Assembly (NCBI RefSeq): GCF_016862455.1
Contig: NZ_BOMZ01000088.1
Span: forward strand, 116,333 to 180,332
From: Actinoplanes utahensis
GTDB taxonomy: Bacteria > Actinomycetota > Actinomycetes > Mycobacteriales > Micromonosporaceae
DNA: 64,000 bases
Direction: 5' to 3'
Shown: in pieces, positions 8,199-16,493 of the stretch
Position numbering within the stretch: position 1 is the stretch's first letter
Layout: each line of letters begins with the position of its first letter
The notes under the pieces: generated by a model
The model's input: the letters and a program-made list of their open reading frames with translations, nothing else
The model's database searches: none
What the model was told of the DNA's origin: nothing
Program-made: the position numbers and the translations under genes

Positions 8199-9446
8199 AT
8201 GGACGCCTCCGCGCTGGCCTTCCTGCAGGTCGGCCGGGCCGGGGTGATCCGGGACTGGAATCCGGCCGCCGAGAAGCTGTTCGGCTGGACGCGGGAGGAG
8301 ATCCTCGGGCAGCGGCTGACGGGCACCGTCATCCCGCCGGCGCTGCGATCCGCGCACAACGCCGGATTCGCCCGCAGGCTGGTCAGCGGCGACAGCGACG
8401 GCCTGGGCCACCCGACCGAAGTGCCGGCCCTGCACCGCGACGGCTCCGAACTGCGCATCTCGATGACCGTCGTCGCGCTCGGCGACGACGGCTTCTTCGC
8501 GTACGTCACCGACCGGACCGACGGGCACCGGGCCCAGCAGGAACTGCAGCGCAGCCACACGCTGATCAGCGCGATCCTGCAGCACACCACGGCGATGATC
8601 TCGGCGAAGGACCTGGCCGGCCGCCACCTGTTCGTCAACGGCGAGTACGAGCGGGCCTTCCAGGTCACCGCCGCCGACATGGTCGGCCGCACCGAGGCCG
8701 ACCTGCTGTCCGCCTCGGTGGCCGCGGTCGGGCGCACCCACGACCAGGAGGTCGTCGCGAGCGGCACGGCGAAGACGGTCCTCGAGGAGATCCCGTTCGG
8801 CGACGAGATCCGCCGGTACGTGGTCACCCGGGTGCCGCTGACCGACCCGGACGGCTCGGTGCACGGCTTCTGCGCGATCGCCGTCGACGACACCGTGCGC
8901 CAGCGCAGCGAGGACGCCATCGCGGCCGGCGAGCGACGGTTCTGGACCACGGTCAACAACGCGCCCGGCATGCTCTACCAGTTCCGGATGGAACCGGACG
9001 GCCGGACCTCCGTCACCTTCGCCTCCGACGGATGCCGCGACATCTACCAACTCGAACCCGGCGAGATCCTCGAGTCGGCGGCCCGGATCGTCGACATCAT
9101 CGCCCCCGAGGACCGGCAGTCGTTCGCCGACACCGTGCTGGAATCGGCGCGGACCCTGGAGCCGTGGGACTGGCGCGGCAGCGTGATCCGGCGCGACGGG
9201 TCACGGCGCTGGCTGTACGGCGTGGCCCGGCCGCACCGGGAGCCGGACGCCGCCCTCACCGCGCTGATCGCCGCGAAGGATCAGGAGGCCCTGGCCGGCC
9301 TGTGGCGCGCCGCGCTACGCGGCGAACGCGCCGACTCCGACGTGGCCGGCCCCGGCGGCCGCCTGCTGGTCCGCCTCCGCCCGCGCGGCGCGACGATCAA
9401 CGTGTCCTGCTTCCGGATCACCACGCCGCGGGAACACTCGGCATGA
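8199..9446 (+). CDS. Triple-PAS sensory protein without an output domain
   Basis: A 415-residue soluble protein built almost wholly from PAS-type sensor domains: PAS 1 at about residues 1-108 (motifs GVIRDWNPAAEKLFGW and RDGSELRISMTVV), PAS 2 at about 120-230 (GRHLFVNGEYERAF and a C-terminal RYVVTRVPLTDPDG), and PAS 3 at about 245-345 (FWTTVNNAPGMLYQFRM with IIAPEDRQSF). No histidine-kinase, GGDEF, EAL or HTH segment follows; the last 70 residues are a small unassigned tail. The stop codon overlaps the ATG of the EAL gene (ATGA at 9443-9446), so the two are translationally coupled and may form a split two-protein sensor/phosphodiesterase. The ligand is unknown. The ATG at 8199 has no strong ribosome site. 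Confidence 0.8.
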   Translation: MDASALAFLQVGRAGVIRDWNPAAEKLFGWTREEILGQRLTGTVIPPALRSAHNAGFARRLVSGDSDGLGHPTEVPALHRDGSELRISMTVVALGDDGFFAYVTDRTDGHRAQQELQRSHTLISAILQHTTAMISAKDLAGRHLFVNGEYERAFQVTAADMVGRTEADLLSASVAAVGRTHDQEVVASGTAKTVLEEIPFGDEIRRYVVTRVPLTDPDGSVHGFCAIAVDDTVRQRSEDAIAAGERRFWTTVNNAPGMLYQFRMEPDGRTSVTFASDGCRDIYQLEPGEILESAARIVDIIAPEDRQSFADTVLESARTLEPWDWRGSVIRRDGSRRWLYGVARPHREPDAALTALIAAKDQEALAGLWRAALRGERADSDVAGPGGRLLVRLRPRGATINVSCFRITTPREHSA

Positions 9447-10810
9447 CCACGCCCACCGGGCCCCGCCTGCCCCGCAAACTCGGCGAGATCGGCATCCCGA
9501 TGACGCCGCTGCCGGCCGGCACACCGGTCGGCGACATCGCCGGCGCCCTCGCCGCGGACACCCTCGCCCCCGGCGTGATCATCGAGGCCAGCGACGGGTA
9601 CCGGCTGCTGAGCCGGGCCGCGGTGGACCGGGTCCACAACGGCCCCGGAACCGCCGGCCACCGCACCGCCGGTGAGCTGACCGGCGCGGGCACGCTCGGA
9701 CTCGCCGCCGACACCGACATCGACATGGCCGCCGAGGCCGCGCTGGCCCGCCCCGCCGCCGACCGTGAGGAGCCGGTGCTGGTCCGTTGGCCGGACGGCC
9801 GGTACGGCATCGCCCCGATCGTCGACCTGCTCGCCGCCATGGCCGGCCGGTTCGCGCGGCTGTCGCGTACCGACCCGCTCACCGGCCTGCCGATCAGCGT
9901 CGAAGCCGGCATCGGCGTCAGTCACGCCGACCACCACGACGTCACGGTGCTGATGCGCCGGGCCGCCGCCGCGGTGCGCCGCGCCAAGCACGAGCGCACC
10001 GGCGTCGTCGAAGGGACCCCGCGCCTGCACACCAACCAGCGCGTCGACCTACGGCAGCTCACCGAACTGCGGGCCGGTCTGCGCTCCGGGCACCTGCGGC
10101 TGCACTACCAGCCGCTGCACGACGCCACCACTCGCCGCATGCACGGCGCGGAGGCCCTGGTCCGCTGGCAGCACCCGCAACGCGGCCTGCTGCCGCCCGG
10201 CGTCTTCCTGCCCGACGCGGAACGCTCCGACGTCATCCTGGAATTGGCCGACTGGGTGCTGGCCGAGGCCCTGCACCAGGCCGCCGTCTGCCACGGCTCC
10301 GGTCTGCACCTGCCGGTCTCGGTCAACCTGCCGCCCGCGTACCTGGCCCAGGACCGCGCCGTCGACACCATCCTCACCCTGCCGAACCTGGCGGGCGTGT
10401 CCGCCTCGATGCTCACCGTCGAGAGCACCGAGACCGCCGTCCTGACCCGCCAGGAACTCGTCGCCGCCCAGCTCGCCGAACTCCGCGCCCGTGGCATCCG
10501 GGTCGCCATCGACGACTTCGGCACCGGCTACACCTCGCTGGGCCTGCTCCCCGCCCTGCCCATCGACGAGCTGAAGATCGACCGCTCCTTCGTGATCCGC
10601 ATGCACGACTCCCCGGCCCACGCCACCATCATCGAGTCGGTCATCGCCATCGCCCGTTCCCTGGGCCTGACCGTCGTCGCCGAGGGCGTCGAGGACGAGC
10701 CGACCGCCGCCGACCTGGCCACCGCGGGCGTCGACCTGCTCCAGGGCTTCGGCCTGAACCGCCCCCATCCCCCCGAGCTGATCCCCACCCTCCCCGCCCT
10801 CCCCATCTGA
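9443..10810 (+). CDS. EAL c-di-GMP phosphodiesterase with a gutted GGDEF domain
   Basis: A 455-residue protein starting at the ATG that overlaps the PAS gene stop. Residues 1-130 are an unassigned N-terminal region with CBS-like features (GVIIEASDGYRLLSRAAVDRV). Residues about 140-195 join the first motif of a GGDEF domain (RTDPLTGLP) directly to its last helix region (AGIGVSHADHHDVTVLMRRA); the roughly 80 residues that should lie between, including the GG(D/E)EF loop, are missing. The EAL domain (about 205-455) looks complete: Glu237 in GAEALVRW, the Asn of SVNLPP, the Asp pair in IDDFGTGYTSL, Lys in ELKIDRSF, Glu in VAEGVED and Gln in LLQGF. It should hydrolyse c-di-GMP, under control of the coupled PAS protein (inference). 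Confidence 0.88.
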   Translation: MTTPTGPRLPRKLGEIGIPMTPLPAGTPVGDIAGALAADTLAPGVIIEASDGYRLLSRAAVDRVHNGPGTAGHRTAGELTGAGTLGLAADTDIDMAAEAALARPAADREEPVLVRWPDGRYGIAPIVDLLAAMAGRFARLSRTDPLTGLPISVEAGIGVSHADHHDVTVLMRRAAAAVRRAKHERTGVVEGTPRLHTNQRVDLRQLTELRAGLRSGHLRLHYQPLHDATTRRMHGAEALVRWQHPQRGLLPPGVFLPDAERSDVILELADWVLAEALHQAAVCHGSGLHLPVSVNLPPAYLAQDRAVDTILTLPNLAGVSASMLTVESTETAVLTRQELVAAQLAELRARGIRVAIDDFGTGYTSLGLLPALPIDELKIDRSFVIRMHDSPAHATIIESVIAIARSLGLTVVAEGVEDEPTAADLATAGVDLLQGFGLNRPHPPELIPTLPALPI

Positions 10811-10986
10811 AACGCGTCTCCCCAGCCGCGCGGTCTCTCCCTTTTGCGGGAGTACGTCCCTCGCGCGCCGCCCCGTCATCGGACCGTCGTTCCGGCCTCC
10901 AGTGAACCCGTGAGAGATCGTCGGCGTGTACCAGGGTGGACGCCCACCCATCGATGGGCTCACCTCGCGCGGGGAGGGAACATGCC
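10811..10986 (+). other. Intergenic leader of the WXG100-like cluster
   Basis: This 176-base gap holds a small GGGTGG/CCACCC hairpin at 10934-10949 and a ribosome site GGGAGG at 10972-10977, 9 bases before the ATG at 10987. I see no convincing -35/-10 pair. Confidence 0.4.
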
Positions 10987-11376
10987 ATGCCACAGGATCC
11001 TGACGACCTGCTCATCGACTGGCAGCAGCGCGTCGGACAGCAGACCGAGGCCAGCCGGGAACTGAGCCATCGCATGCAACAGGTCAACGGATCGGCGGAG
11101 TCCCCGGACGGCGACGTCGTCGTGACGGTCGATCACGCTGGCGGTCTCAGCAGTCTGACGCTGGCTGACGAAGCGATGCGACTCTATCCGGAGGAACTGG
11201 CCGAGCTCATCATGGCGACCAACCGACGGGCTCAGTCCCGGCTCTCCGAGGAGATGGGGGAGCTGGTCAAAGGAATGTTCGGCTCCGACTCGGCCACCAC
11301 GTCGTTCATCGCCGGAACCTACGCCGAACAGTTCCCGGCCTCAGAGGACGACGAGCGCGAAGGACGTGGTCGGTGA
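10987..11376 (+). CDS. YbaB/EbfC-like nucleoid-associated protein of a WXG100-type cluster
   Basis: A 129-residue protein starting at ATG 10987; an earlier ATG at 10982 is in another frame. The centre (GDVVVTVDHAGGLSSLTLADEAMRL followed by two helices and LMATNRRAQSRL-type sequence) fits the small YbaB/EbfC fold: a beta strand pair recognisable by the GxVxVTVxxxGxLxxLxL pattern between long helices. In actinobacteria such proteins often sit next to type VII secretion substrates of unknown job. The stop codon overlaps the start of the next gene (GTGATG at 11373). The acidic tail (EDDEREGRGR) is unlike classical DNA-binding YbaB. Role in DNA binding or as a substrate partner is not settled. Confidence 0.65.
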   Translation: MPQDPDDLLIDWQQRVGQQTEASRELSHRMQQVNGSAESPDGDVVVTVDHAGGLSSLTLADEAMRLYPEELAELIMATNRRAQSRLSEEMGELVKGMFGSDSATTSFIAGTYAEQFPASEDDEREGRGR

Positions 11377-11696
11377 TGGCCGAACCCCGACTGCACATCA
11401 ACGTGGAAGCCGTGAGCAGCCACGCAGACAAAGTGGACGAGGTCGCGAGCATGCTCGACGAGGCGCGCGCGGCTACCACACATCTGGATCAACACGACGA
11501 GGTCTATGGCGAGTGGCCCAGCAACCTGATCCTGCCGATGCTCAATATCGCGCAGGAAGACGCCACCCACCAGATGCGAACCGGAACCGACGCGACCGCT
11601 CATCTCGCTGACCTGTTACGCGCGCTGACCGTGGACATCAGCCTCACCGACCACGAGGCCGCGCAGGTCCTGAGCTTCCGGGAGCCGGAACGATGA
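11373..11696 (+). CDS. EspC/WXG100-like small helical protein
   Basis: A 107-residue all-helical protein starting at GTG 11373 (or ATG 11376), overlapping the previous gene. The pattern LHINVEAVSSHADKVDEVASMLDEARAA resembles the start of DUF2580/EspC-type proteins, which are about 100 residues long and secreted through type VII systems in mycobacteria; a WxxN segment (EWPSNLILPML) lies where the helix hairpin turns. Its stop overlaps the next start by 4 bases. Family assignment is based on length, helical pattern and context, and is moderate. No signal peptide is present, as expected for type VII substrates. Confidence 0.6.
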   Translation: MMAEPRLHINVEAVSSHADKVDEVASMLDEARAATTHLDQHDEVYGEWPSNLILPMLNIAQEDATHQMRTGTDATAHLADLLRALTVDISLTDHEAAQVLSFREPER

Positions 11697-12682
11697 GCGC
11701 GACCTACGGTGGGCTGATCGCACCGGATGCCGACCGGAAGATCTACGAAGGCGCCGGCATTTTCGAGTCGGCGAACGGCCTGGCCGAGGGCATCGTGAAA
11801 CGAGACTGGGGTGGCGCGGCCGGGAACCTCGTCGCGACCGGGCTAGGTGCCATCGGTGCGGTCACGGACCCATTGCAAACGGTCTTCTCCGCGGGCCTCG
11901 GATGGTTGTTCGAACACGTGTCGTTCATCCGCGAGCCGTTCGATCGAACCTTGGGAAACCCCAAGGCGATCGAGGGCCACGCCGAAAGCTGGAAGAAGAT
12001 CGAGGCACGGATCTACGAAGCGGCCGATCTGCTCGTTGCGGAAGCCGACAACACCATGAAGGTATGGACGGCTGAATCCGCGAACTCTTATCGCCGGCGC
12101 GTTCACGATCACGCTCTGAATCTCCAAGCGATGGGCAAGATCGCCGACGGAATGGGCAAGCTCACCTACGGCCTCGGAGCGCTGGTGGGTGTCGTCAGGA
12201 ACACCATCCGGGACATCCTCTGTCAGTTCGCAGGCTCACTCCTCTCCATTGGTCTGCAGGCGGTCACCGGAGTCATGATGCCGGCCGCTCTGCTCAAGGT
12301 TGCGGACCTGGCGTTCAGCACCAGCAAGCAGATACTCACCGTGGTGCGACGCCTCTTCGACGCGATCAGGGAGGCGGGTCACGCGGTGAAGGCGATGGGC
12401 TTCCTCATGCGGAGGATCAACAAGGCGAATGACAACGTCCTGCGCCTCTTCACGCACCGGTCTGAAGCCGCCGAAGTGATGCGGGAAGGATGGCTCGGGC
12501 CGCTCAAGGGAACCGGCAAGCTCTTCCTGGGTGATTTCCGCGTCTATGGTGCTCCGCATCAGGTGCTCATCAATACCGGGCGCGCCGCAGCGGAGTCGAA
12601 CACGTCGCAGAACACCGGCTCGACGATCGACAACATTCCGAAGGGCAATCCGGATCCGGATCCCCTCGACCCCCCGTCCTGA
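11693..12682 (+). CDS. Large WXG-like protein with central hydrophobic region
   Basis: A 329-residue protein overlapping the EspC-like gene by 4 bases. Residues 60-165 look like a WXG100-type helical hairpin (AESWKKIEARIYEAADLL, then VWTAESANSYRRRV at the turn, where a Trp precedes a small-residue pair). Residues 170-240 are Gly/Leu-rich and could insert in a membrane or form amphipathic helices (GLGALVGVVRNTIRDIL, SLLSIGLQAVTGVMMPAAL). The C-terminal part is polar and ends in a Pro/Asp tail. The gene is part of a four-gene cluster with YbaB-like and EspC-like proteins, but no EccC ATPase, EccD channel or mycosin is nearby. It may be a secreted effector or scaffold; function unknown. Confidence 0.6.
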   Translation: MSATYGGLIAPDADRKIYEGAGIFESANGLAEGIVKRDWGGAAGNLVATGLGAIGAVTDPLQTVFSAGLGWLFEHVSFIREPFDRTLGNPKAIEGHAESWKKIEARIYEAADLLVAEADNTMKVWTAESANSYRRRVHDHALNLQAMGKIADGMGKLTYGLGALVGVVRNTIRDILCQFAGSLLSIGLQAVTGVMMPAALLKVADLAFSTSKQILTVVRRLFDAIREAGHAVKAMGFLMRRINKANDNVLRLFTHRSEAAEVMREGWLGPLKGTGKLFLGDFRVYGAPHQVLINTGRAAAESNTSQNTGSTIDNIPKGNPDPDPLDPPS

Positions 12683-12694
12683 GGTAGGAACCCC

Positions 12695-13300
12695 GTGGGA
12701 GACTCCGCTGAGCGCAAGGCCAAACAGCGCGCCGCGGTCGAGGCCGTCAAGGCCAAGATCGAGGCGGCCAGGGCTGAAATCGAACACGAGCAGGCCGAAA
12801 TGGAGGCTTCAGCCCCGGACCCGGAGACGTCCGTCGTTGATCGACGCAAAGGCAGCACACTCCGCGACGTCACGGTTCTCGCACTGATCCTTGTGCTGAG
12901 TTTCCTGGTCATGGGCAGCGGCTTCACCTTGCTCCGGTCGGCAGGCCGCGATTTCAGCGCATCCGAGCGTCTGGGCTGGGCGTCTGTCACGGCCTGCGCC
13001 GAGCACGGCCCCATCTCCACCAAGGGCTTCGGCTACTGGGGCACCTGCCGGATCGTGATCCGTTGGGACGACGGTACGACCGACAGGCTGGTCAACGATG
13101 CCGACTTCTCCGATGCGGACATCGGCCGGGAGATCCGCATCGGCTACGTCGGCGAACACAGATATCAACTGGAACTCGCCCGTGAAGATGCCCCCTACCG
13201 CCCTTGGTTGACATGGATCGGAGTCGTCGTCGCCCTGGTGGGCGGGATTCCTCTGTTCATCATCGGAGTCTTGATCACTCTGGCGTTGCCGCGGCGATGA
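12695..13300 (+). CDS. DUF6346-like membrane protein
   Basis: A 201-residue protein starting at GTG 12695, 12 bases after the upstream stop. Residues 1-45 form a charged helix likely to be coiled coil (ERKAKQRAAVEAVKAKIEAA and so on). A membrane segment at about 57-77 and another at about 173-197 flank an exported 95-residue domain with two cysteines (TACAEHGPI, WGTCRIVIRWDDG), which could form a disulphide. This layout fits DUF6346-type proteins often found beside WXG100-like genes in Micromonosporaceae (from memory; moderate). Its last 26 bases overlap the end of the convergent monooxygenase gene, so the two transcripts would be antisense at their 3' ends. Confidence 0.65.
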   Translation: MGDSAERKAKQRAAVEAVKAKIEAARAEIEHEQAEMEASAPDPETSVVDRRKGSTLRDVTVLALILVLSFLVMGSGFTLLRSAGRDFSASERLGWASVTACAEHGPISTKGFGYWGTCRIVIRWDDGTTDRLVNDADFSDADIGREIRIGYVGEHRYQLELAREDAPYRPWLTWIGVVVALVGGIPLFIIGVLITLALPRR

Positions 13301-14732
13301 ACGAGGATGGGAGGAAGTCGGTGCGGTTCAGGGTGCTGGTGCGGCGGCGGTACTCCTTGGCCTTGCCGGGCCAGTTGGTGACGACGCGGCCGGTGGCGGT
13401 GCGGTACCAGCTCTGGCAGCTCGTCCAGACGCTCGTCGACAGGCGGGACTGGATCTCGCTGTCGTAGGCGGCTGCCACGTCCGGGCGTACCTCCAGAATG
13501 TCGCCCGCGGCGACCCGTCGCACCGCTTGCGTGATCCAGCGGGCCTGCGCCTCGTGGAAGTAGATCACCGACGTGTTGCCGGTGTTCGTGTTGGGTCCGT
13601 AGACCAGGAACATGTTGGGGAAGTGGGGGACGGCCAGGCCCAGGTACGCGTGGGCCCCGTCCCGCCACTCGTCGACGAGCCGCACCCCGTCCCGGCCGGT
13701 GACCTCGATCGGGACGAGGAACTCGGTGGCGGCGAAACCGGTGCCGTAGACGAGCACGTCGCAGGGGTGGTCGATGCCGTCGGCGGTGCGGATGCCGGAT
13801 GAGGTGACAGCGACGATCTTCTCGGTGATCAGGTCGACGTCGGGGCGGGCCAGGGCGGGCAGCCAGGCGTTGGTGAACAGGACCCGTTTGCAGCCCAGCG
13901 GCTCGTCGGGGGTGACCCGCGCGCGCAGTTCGGGATCGCGGACCTGCCAGTGGCGCTGCGCCCAGGCGTAGCCGCGGACCAGGGCGTTGACCGGGCGGTT
14001 GCCGGCCAGGGCGGCGCCTTGGATCAGGGTGAGACCCCAGGTGGCGAGGCGGGACAGCCGCATCAGCGCGGGCATCCGGCGGTTCGCGGCCGTGCGGAGC
14101 CGGCCGTAGCGGCGGTCCGGTTTCGGCAGGGTCCACGGGGCGGTGCGCTGGAAGACGTCGATGTGCGCGGCCCGGCCGGCGATGGCGGGGACGAGCTGGA
14201 TGGCGCTGGCGCCGGTGCCGACGACGGCGACCCGCCTGCCGTCGATCGGGATGCCGGGGGTCCAGTGGGCGGTGTGGACGGCGACGCCGGGGAACGAGCC
14301 GGCGCCGGGCAGGGACGGGATGCTGGGCCGGGAGAGCTGCCCGACCGCCGGGATCAGCACGTCGGCTTCCAGCGTCGTACCGGTGGTGAGCGTGATGTCC
14401 CAGTGGCGACCGGTCCAGGCCGCCGCCGCGACTTCGGCGCCGAGGCGGACCAGTGGGGTCACGCCTTTCTCGGCGGCGCAGCGTTGCAGGTAGGCGAGGA
14501 TCTCGTGGTGCGGCGGATACCGCCGCGACCAGTCCGGGTTCGGGGCGAAGGAGAAGGAGTAGAGCGGCGCCGGTACGTCACACGCGCACCCGGGATAGGT
14601 GTTGTCCCGCCATACGCCGCCGATCCGGTCCGCCTTCTCCAGGATCACGATGTCGCGGAGACCGGCCTTCATCAGTTCGACGGCGGTCGCCACCCCGCCG
14701 AACCCGGCCCCGATGATCACGACCCGGGTCAT
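13275..14732 (-). CDS. FAD-dependent Baeyer-Villiger-type monooxygenase
   Basis: A 485-residue flavoprotein starting at ATG 14732, which overlaps the stop of the GMC gene (ATGA). It has the N-terminal FAD Rossmann motif GAGFGG (residues 8-13), the second NADPH-binding motif GTGASA, and the Baeyer-Villiger fingerprint FxGxxxHxxxW as FPGVAVHTAHW between them. The enzyme should insert oxygen into ketones (giving esters or lactones) with NADPH and O2. Being fused operonically to a cholesterol-oxidase-like enzyme suggests a steroid or terpenoid ketone as substrate, but the sequence alone cannot decide this. Length is normal for the family. Its 3' end overlaps the convergent DUF6346-like gene by 26 bases. 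Confidence 0.85.
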   Translation of the reverse strand: MTRVVIIGAGFGGVATAVELMKAGLRDIVILEKADRIGGVWRDNTYPGCACDVPAPLYSFSFAPNPDWSRRYPPHHEILAYLQRCAAEKGVTPLVRLGAEVAAAAWTGRHWDITLTTGTTLEADVLIPAVGQLSRPSIPSLPGAGSFPGVAVHTAHWTPGIPIDGRRVAVVGTGASAIQLVPAIAGRAAHIDVFQRTAPWTLPKPDRRYGRLRTAANRRMPALMRLSRLATWGLTLIQGAALAGNRPVNALVRGYAWAQRHWQVRDPELRARVTPDEPLGCKRVLFTNAWLPALARPDVDLITEKIVAVTSSGIRTADGIDHPCDVLVYGTGFAATEFLVPIEVTGRDGVRLVDEWRDGAHAYLGLAVPHFPNMFLVYGPNTNTGNTSVIYFHEAQARWITQAVRRVAAGDILEVRPDVAAAYDSEIQSRLSTSVWTSCQSWYRTATGRVVTNWPGKAKEYRRRTSTLNRTDFLPSSFIAAATPE

Positions 14733-16405
14733 GGCCGCCGCCCCCGCACGGTGAGGCGCAGCGCCGCCGGCGCGGTCGCCGGGACGACCGGGTTCCGTGG
14801 TGTCACGGGGTCGACCGGTCGATATCCGGTCGTGGGGCGCGGGTCGGGTTCGCCCGCGTTGGGCCACAGGGCGACCGCCCGTTCCGCCAGCGCGGTGATC
14901 GTCAGCGACGGGTTGACCCCGAGGTTGGCCGCGACCACCGATCCGTCGATCACGTGCAGCCCCGGATGGCCGAAGAGCCGGTGGTACGGGTCGACGACCC
15001 CGCGCTCCGCGGACTCCCCGATCGCGCACCCGCCGATGAAGTGCCCGGTCACCGGCCGCCCGATCAGCTCGGTGTACGACCCGGCCGGCACCCCGTCGAC
15101 CTTGTCGGCGACTCGCCGGGCCACGTCGTGGGCGGCCGGCACCCACACCGGGTTGGGTTCGCCGATGCCGGGCCGGCTGCTGAGCCGCCGCCCGAACATG
15201 CCCCGTCTGGTGTGCACGGTGATCGAGTTGTCCAGCGGCTGCATCGCCAGCAGCACGACCGTCTCCTTCGACCAGTTCCGCGGCGACACGTACAACCGCA
15301 GGTCCCGGCCCGCTCTGGCGAGCTTCTTGACGGCTTCCCACCAGCGCGGCCGGCCCTCGTCGACGAGCACCGTGGCGAGCAGCGCGAGCAGGTTGCTGCC
15401 GGGCCCGTACCGGACCGGTTCGACATGGGTGACCGGGTCGGGGTGGATCGAGGAGGTGATCGCGACCCCGTGGCTGAAGTCGAGGTCTCTGCGGCGGGTA
15501 CGGGCGCCGAGGATCGATTCGGAGTTGGTCCGGCTCAGCTCGCCCAGCCGCGGCGACACGTGCGGCAGCAGCCCCCGATCGCGCATCCGGTGCAGCAGAC
15601 GCTGAGTGCCGAGCGCCCCACCGGCGAGGACCACCTGCTCGGCGGTGAATCGCCGGCCTCCCGTCAGCCGCCCGGTCCGGCGGGTGTCGACGGCGTATCC
15701 ACCGCCGGGAAGCGGCCGTACCGCCGTCACGGTCGTCAGCGCGACCACGTCGGCACCGGCCCGCTCGGCCAGGTACAGATAGTTCTTGACCAGGGTGTTC
15801 TTGGCGTTGCCCCGGCATCCGGTCATGCACGACCCGCAGAGGGTGCAGGTGCGCCGGTCCGGTCCGGCCCCGCCGAAGAACGGGTCGGGCACCGCTTCTC
15901 CGGGCCGGCCGCCGAACAGCACCCCGACCGGTGTGGGCCGGAACGTGTGGCCCACCCCGAGGTCGTCGGCGACCGCCTTGAGCGCCCGGTCGGATGCCGT
16001 CTCGACCGGGTTCGCCGTCACCCCGAGCATCCGTTTCGCCTGGTCGTAGTAGGGGGCGAGTTCGTTCTTCCAGTCCGTGACGCCGGCCCACTGCGGGTCG
16101 GTGAAGAAGGCGTCCGGCGGCTCGTAGAGCGTGCACGCGTACCCCAGCGATCCCCCGCCGACGCCCGCCCCCGACATGATCATCACGTCTTTGAGCAGGG
16201 TGAGCCGCAGGATGCCGTAGCAGCCGAGCGCGGGGGCGTAGAGGTAGTCACGCAGCCGCCAGGAGGTGATGGCGAACTGCTCGTCGGTGAAGCGCCGGCC
16301 CGATTCGAGGACGCCGACGCGGTAGCCCTTCTCGGTCAGGCGCAGCGCGGTCACGCTGCCACCGAACCCGGAGCCGATGACGAGGACGTCGTAGTCGTAC
16401 GACAT
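14729..16405 (-). CDS. GMC oxidoreductase, cholesterol-oxidase-like
   Basis: A 558-residue FAD enzyme of the glucose-methanol-choline group. The start MSYDYDVLVIGSGFGGS carries the FAD-binding GxGxxG, followed by GAGVGGGSLGY and a C-terminal GMC block with VIDGSVVAANLGVNPSLTITALAERA. A cysteine-rich segment CTLCGSCMTGC (about residue 190) and length match the actinobacterial cholesterol-oxidase-like branch (e.g. mycobacterial ChoD type) rather than sugar oxidases. No signal peptide is seen, so it is cytoplasmic or membrane-associated. It would oxidise a sterol-like alcohol to a ketone, a substrate that the overlapping Baeyer-Villiger enzyme could then use. The exact substrate is inference. 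Confidence 0.85.
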   Translation of the reverse strand: MSYDYDVLVIGSGFGGSVTALRLTEKGYRVGVLESGRRFTDEQFAITSWRLRDYLYAPALGCYGILRLTLLKDVMIMSGAGVGGGSLGYACTLYEPPDAFFTDPQWAGVTDWKNELAPYYDQAKRMLGVTANPVETASDRALKAVADDLGVGHTFRPTPVGVLFGGRPGEAVPDPFFGGAGPDRRTCTLCGSCMTGCRGNAKNTLVKNYLYLAERAGADVVALTTVTAVRPLPGGGYAVDTRRTGRLTGGRRFTAEQVVLAGGALGTQRLLHRMRDRGLLPHVSPRLGELSRTNSESILGARTRRRDLDFSHGVAITSSIHPDPVTHVEPVRYGPGSNLLALLATVLVDEGRPRWWEAVKKLARAGRDLRLYVSPRNWSKETVVLLAMQPLDNSITVHTRRGMFGRRLSSRPGIGEPNPVWVPAAHDVARRVADKVDGVPAGSYTELIGRPVTGHFIGGCAIGESAERGVVDPYHRLFGHPGLHVIDGSVVAANLGVNPSLTITALAERAVALWPNAGEPDPRPTTGYRPVDPVTPRNPVVPATAPAALRLTVRGRRP

Positions 16406-16458
16406 CGCCGTACCATCACACCCTTATTGGCAACATGTCAACAAGGCGTTCCCGGGTC

Positions 16459-16487
16459 TTGCGCGAACCGCGAATCGGTCTCATAAA
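16459..16487 (+). promoter_or_regulatory. Predicted leaderless promoter of the alpha/beta hydrolase gene
   Basis: TTGCGC (16459-16464), 17-base spacer, CATAAA (16482-16487), then the ATG only 6 bases later at 16494. No ribosome site exists, so the transcript would start at or next to the start codon. The same divergent gap holds TTGGCAACATGTCAACAA (16426-16443), an imperfect palindrome centred on ACATGT that could be an operator. Confidence 0.4.
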
Positions 16488-16493
16488 AGAGTC

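Noticed and set aside
13275..16136. A 953-codon open frame on the minus strand that could be read as a giant fusion protein.
   Set aside because: Only the last 485 codons have a flavoprotein pattern; the first part is out-of-frame reading of the GMC oxidoreductase gene, and a proper ATG exists at 14732.
16426..16443. KstR-type operator in the GMC/hydrolase gap.
   Set aside because: TTGGCAACATGTCAACAA does not fit the KstR motif as I recall it (TnnAACnnGTTnnA); kept only as a weak palindrome.
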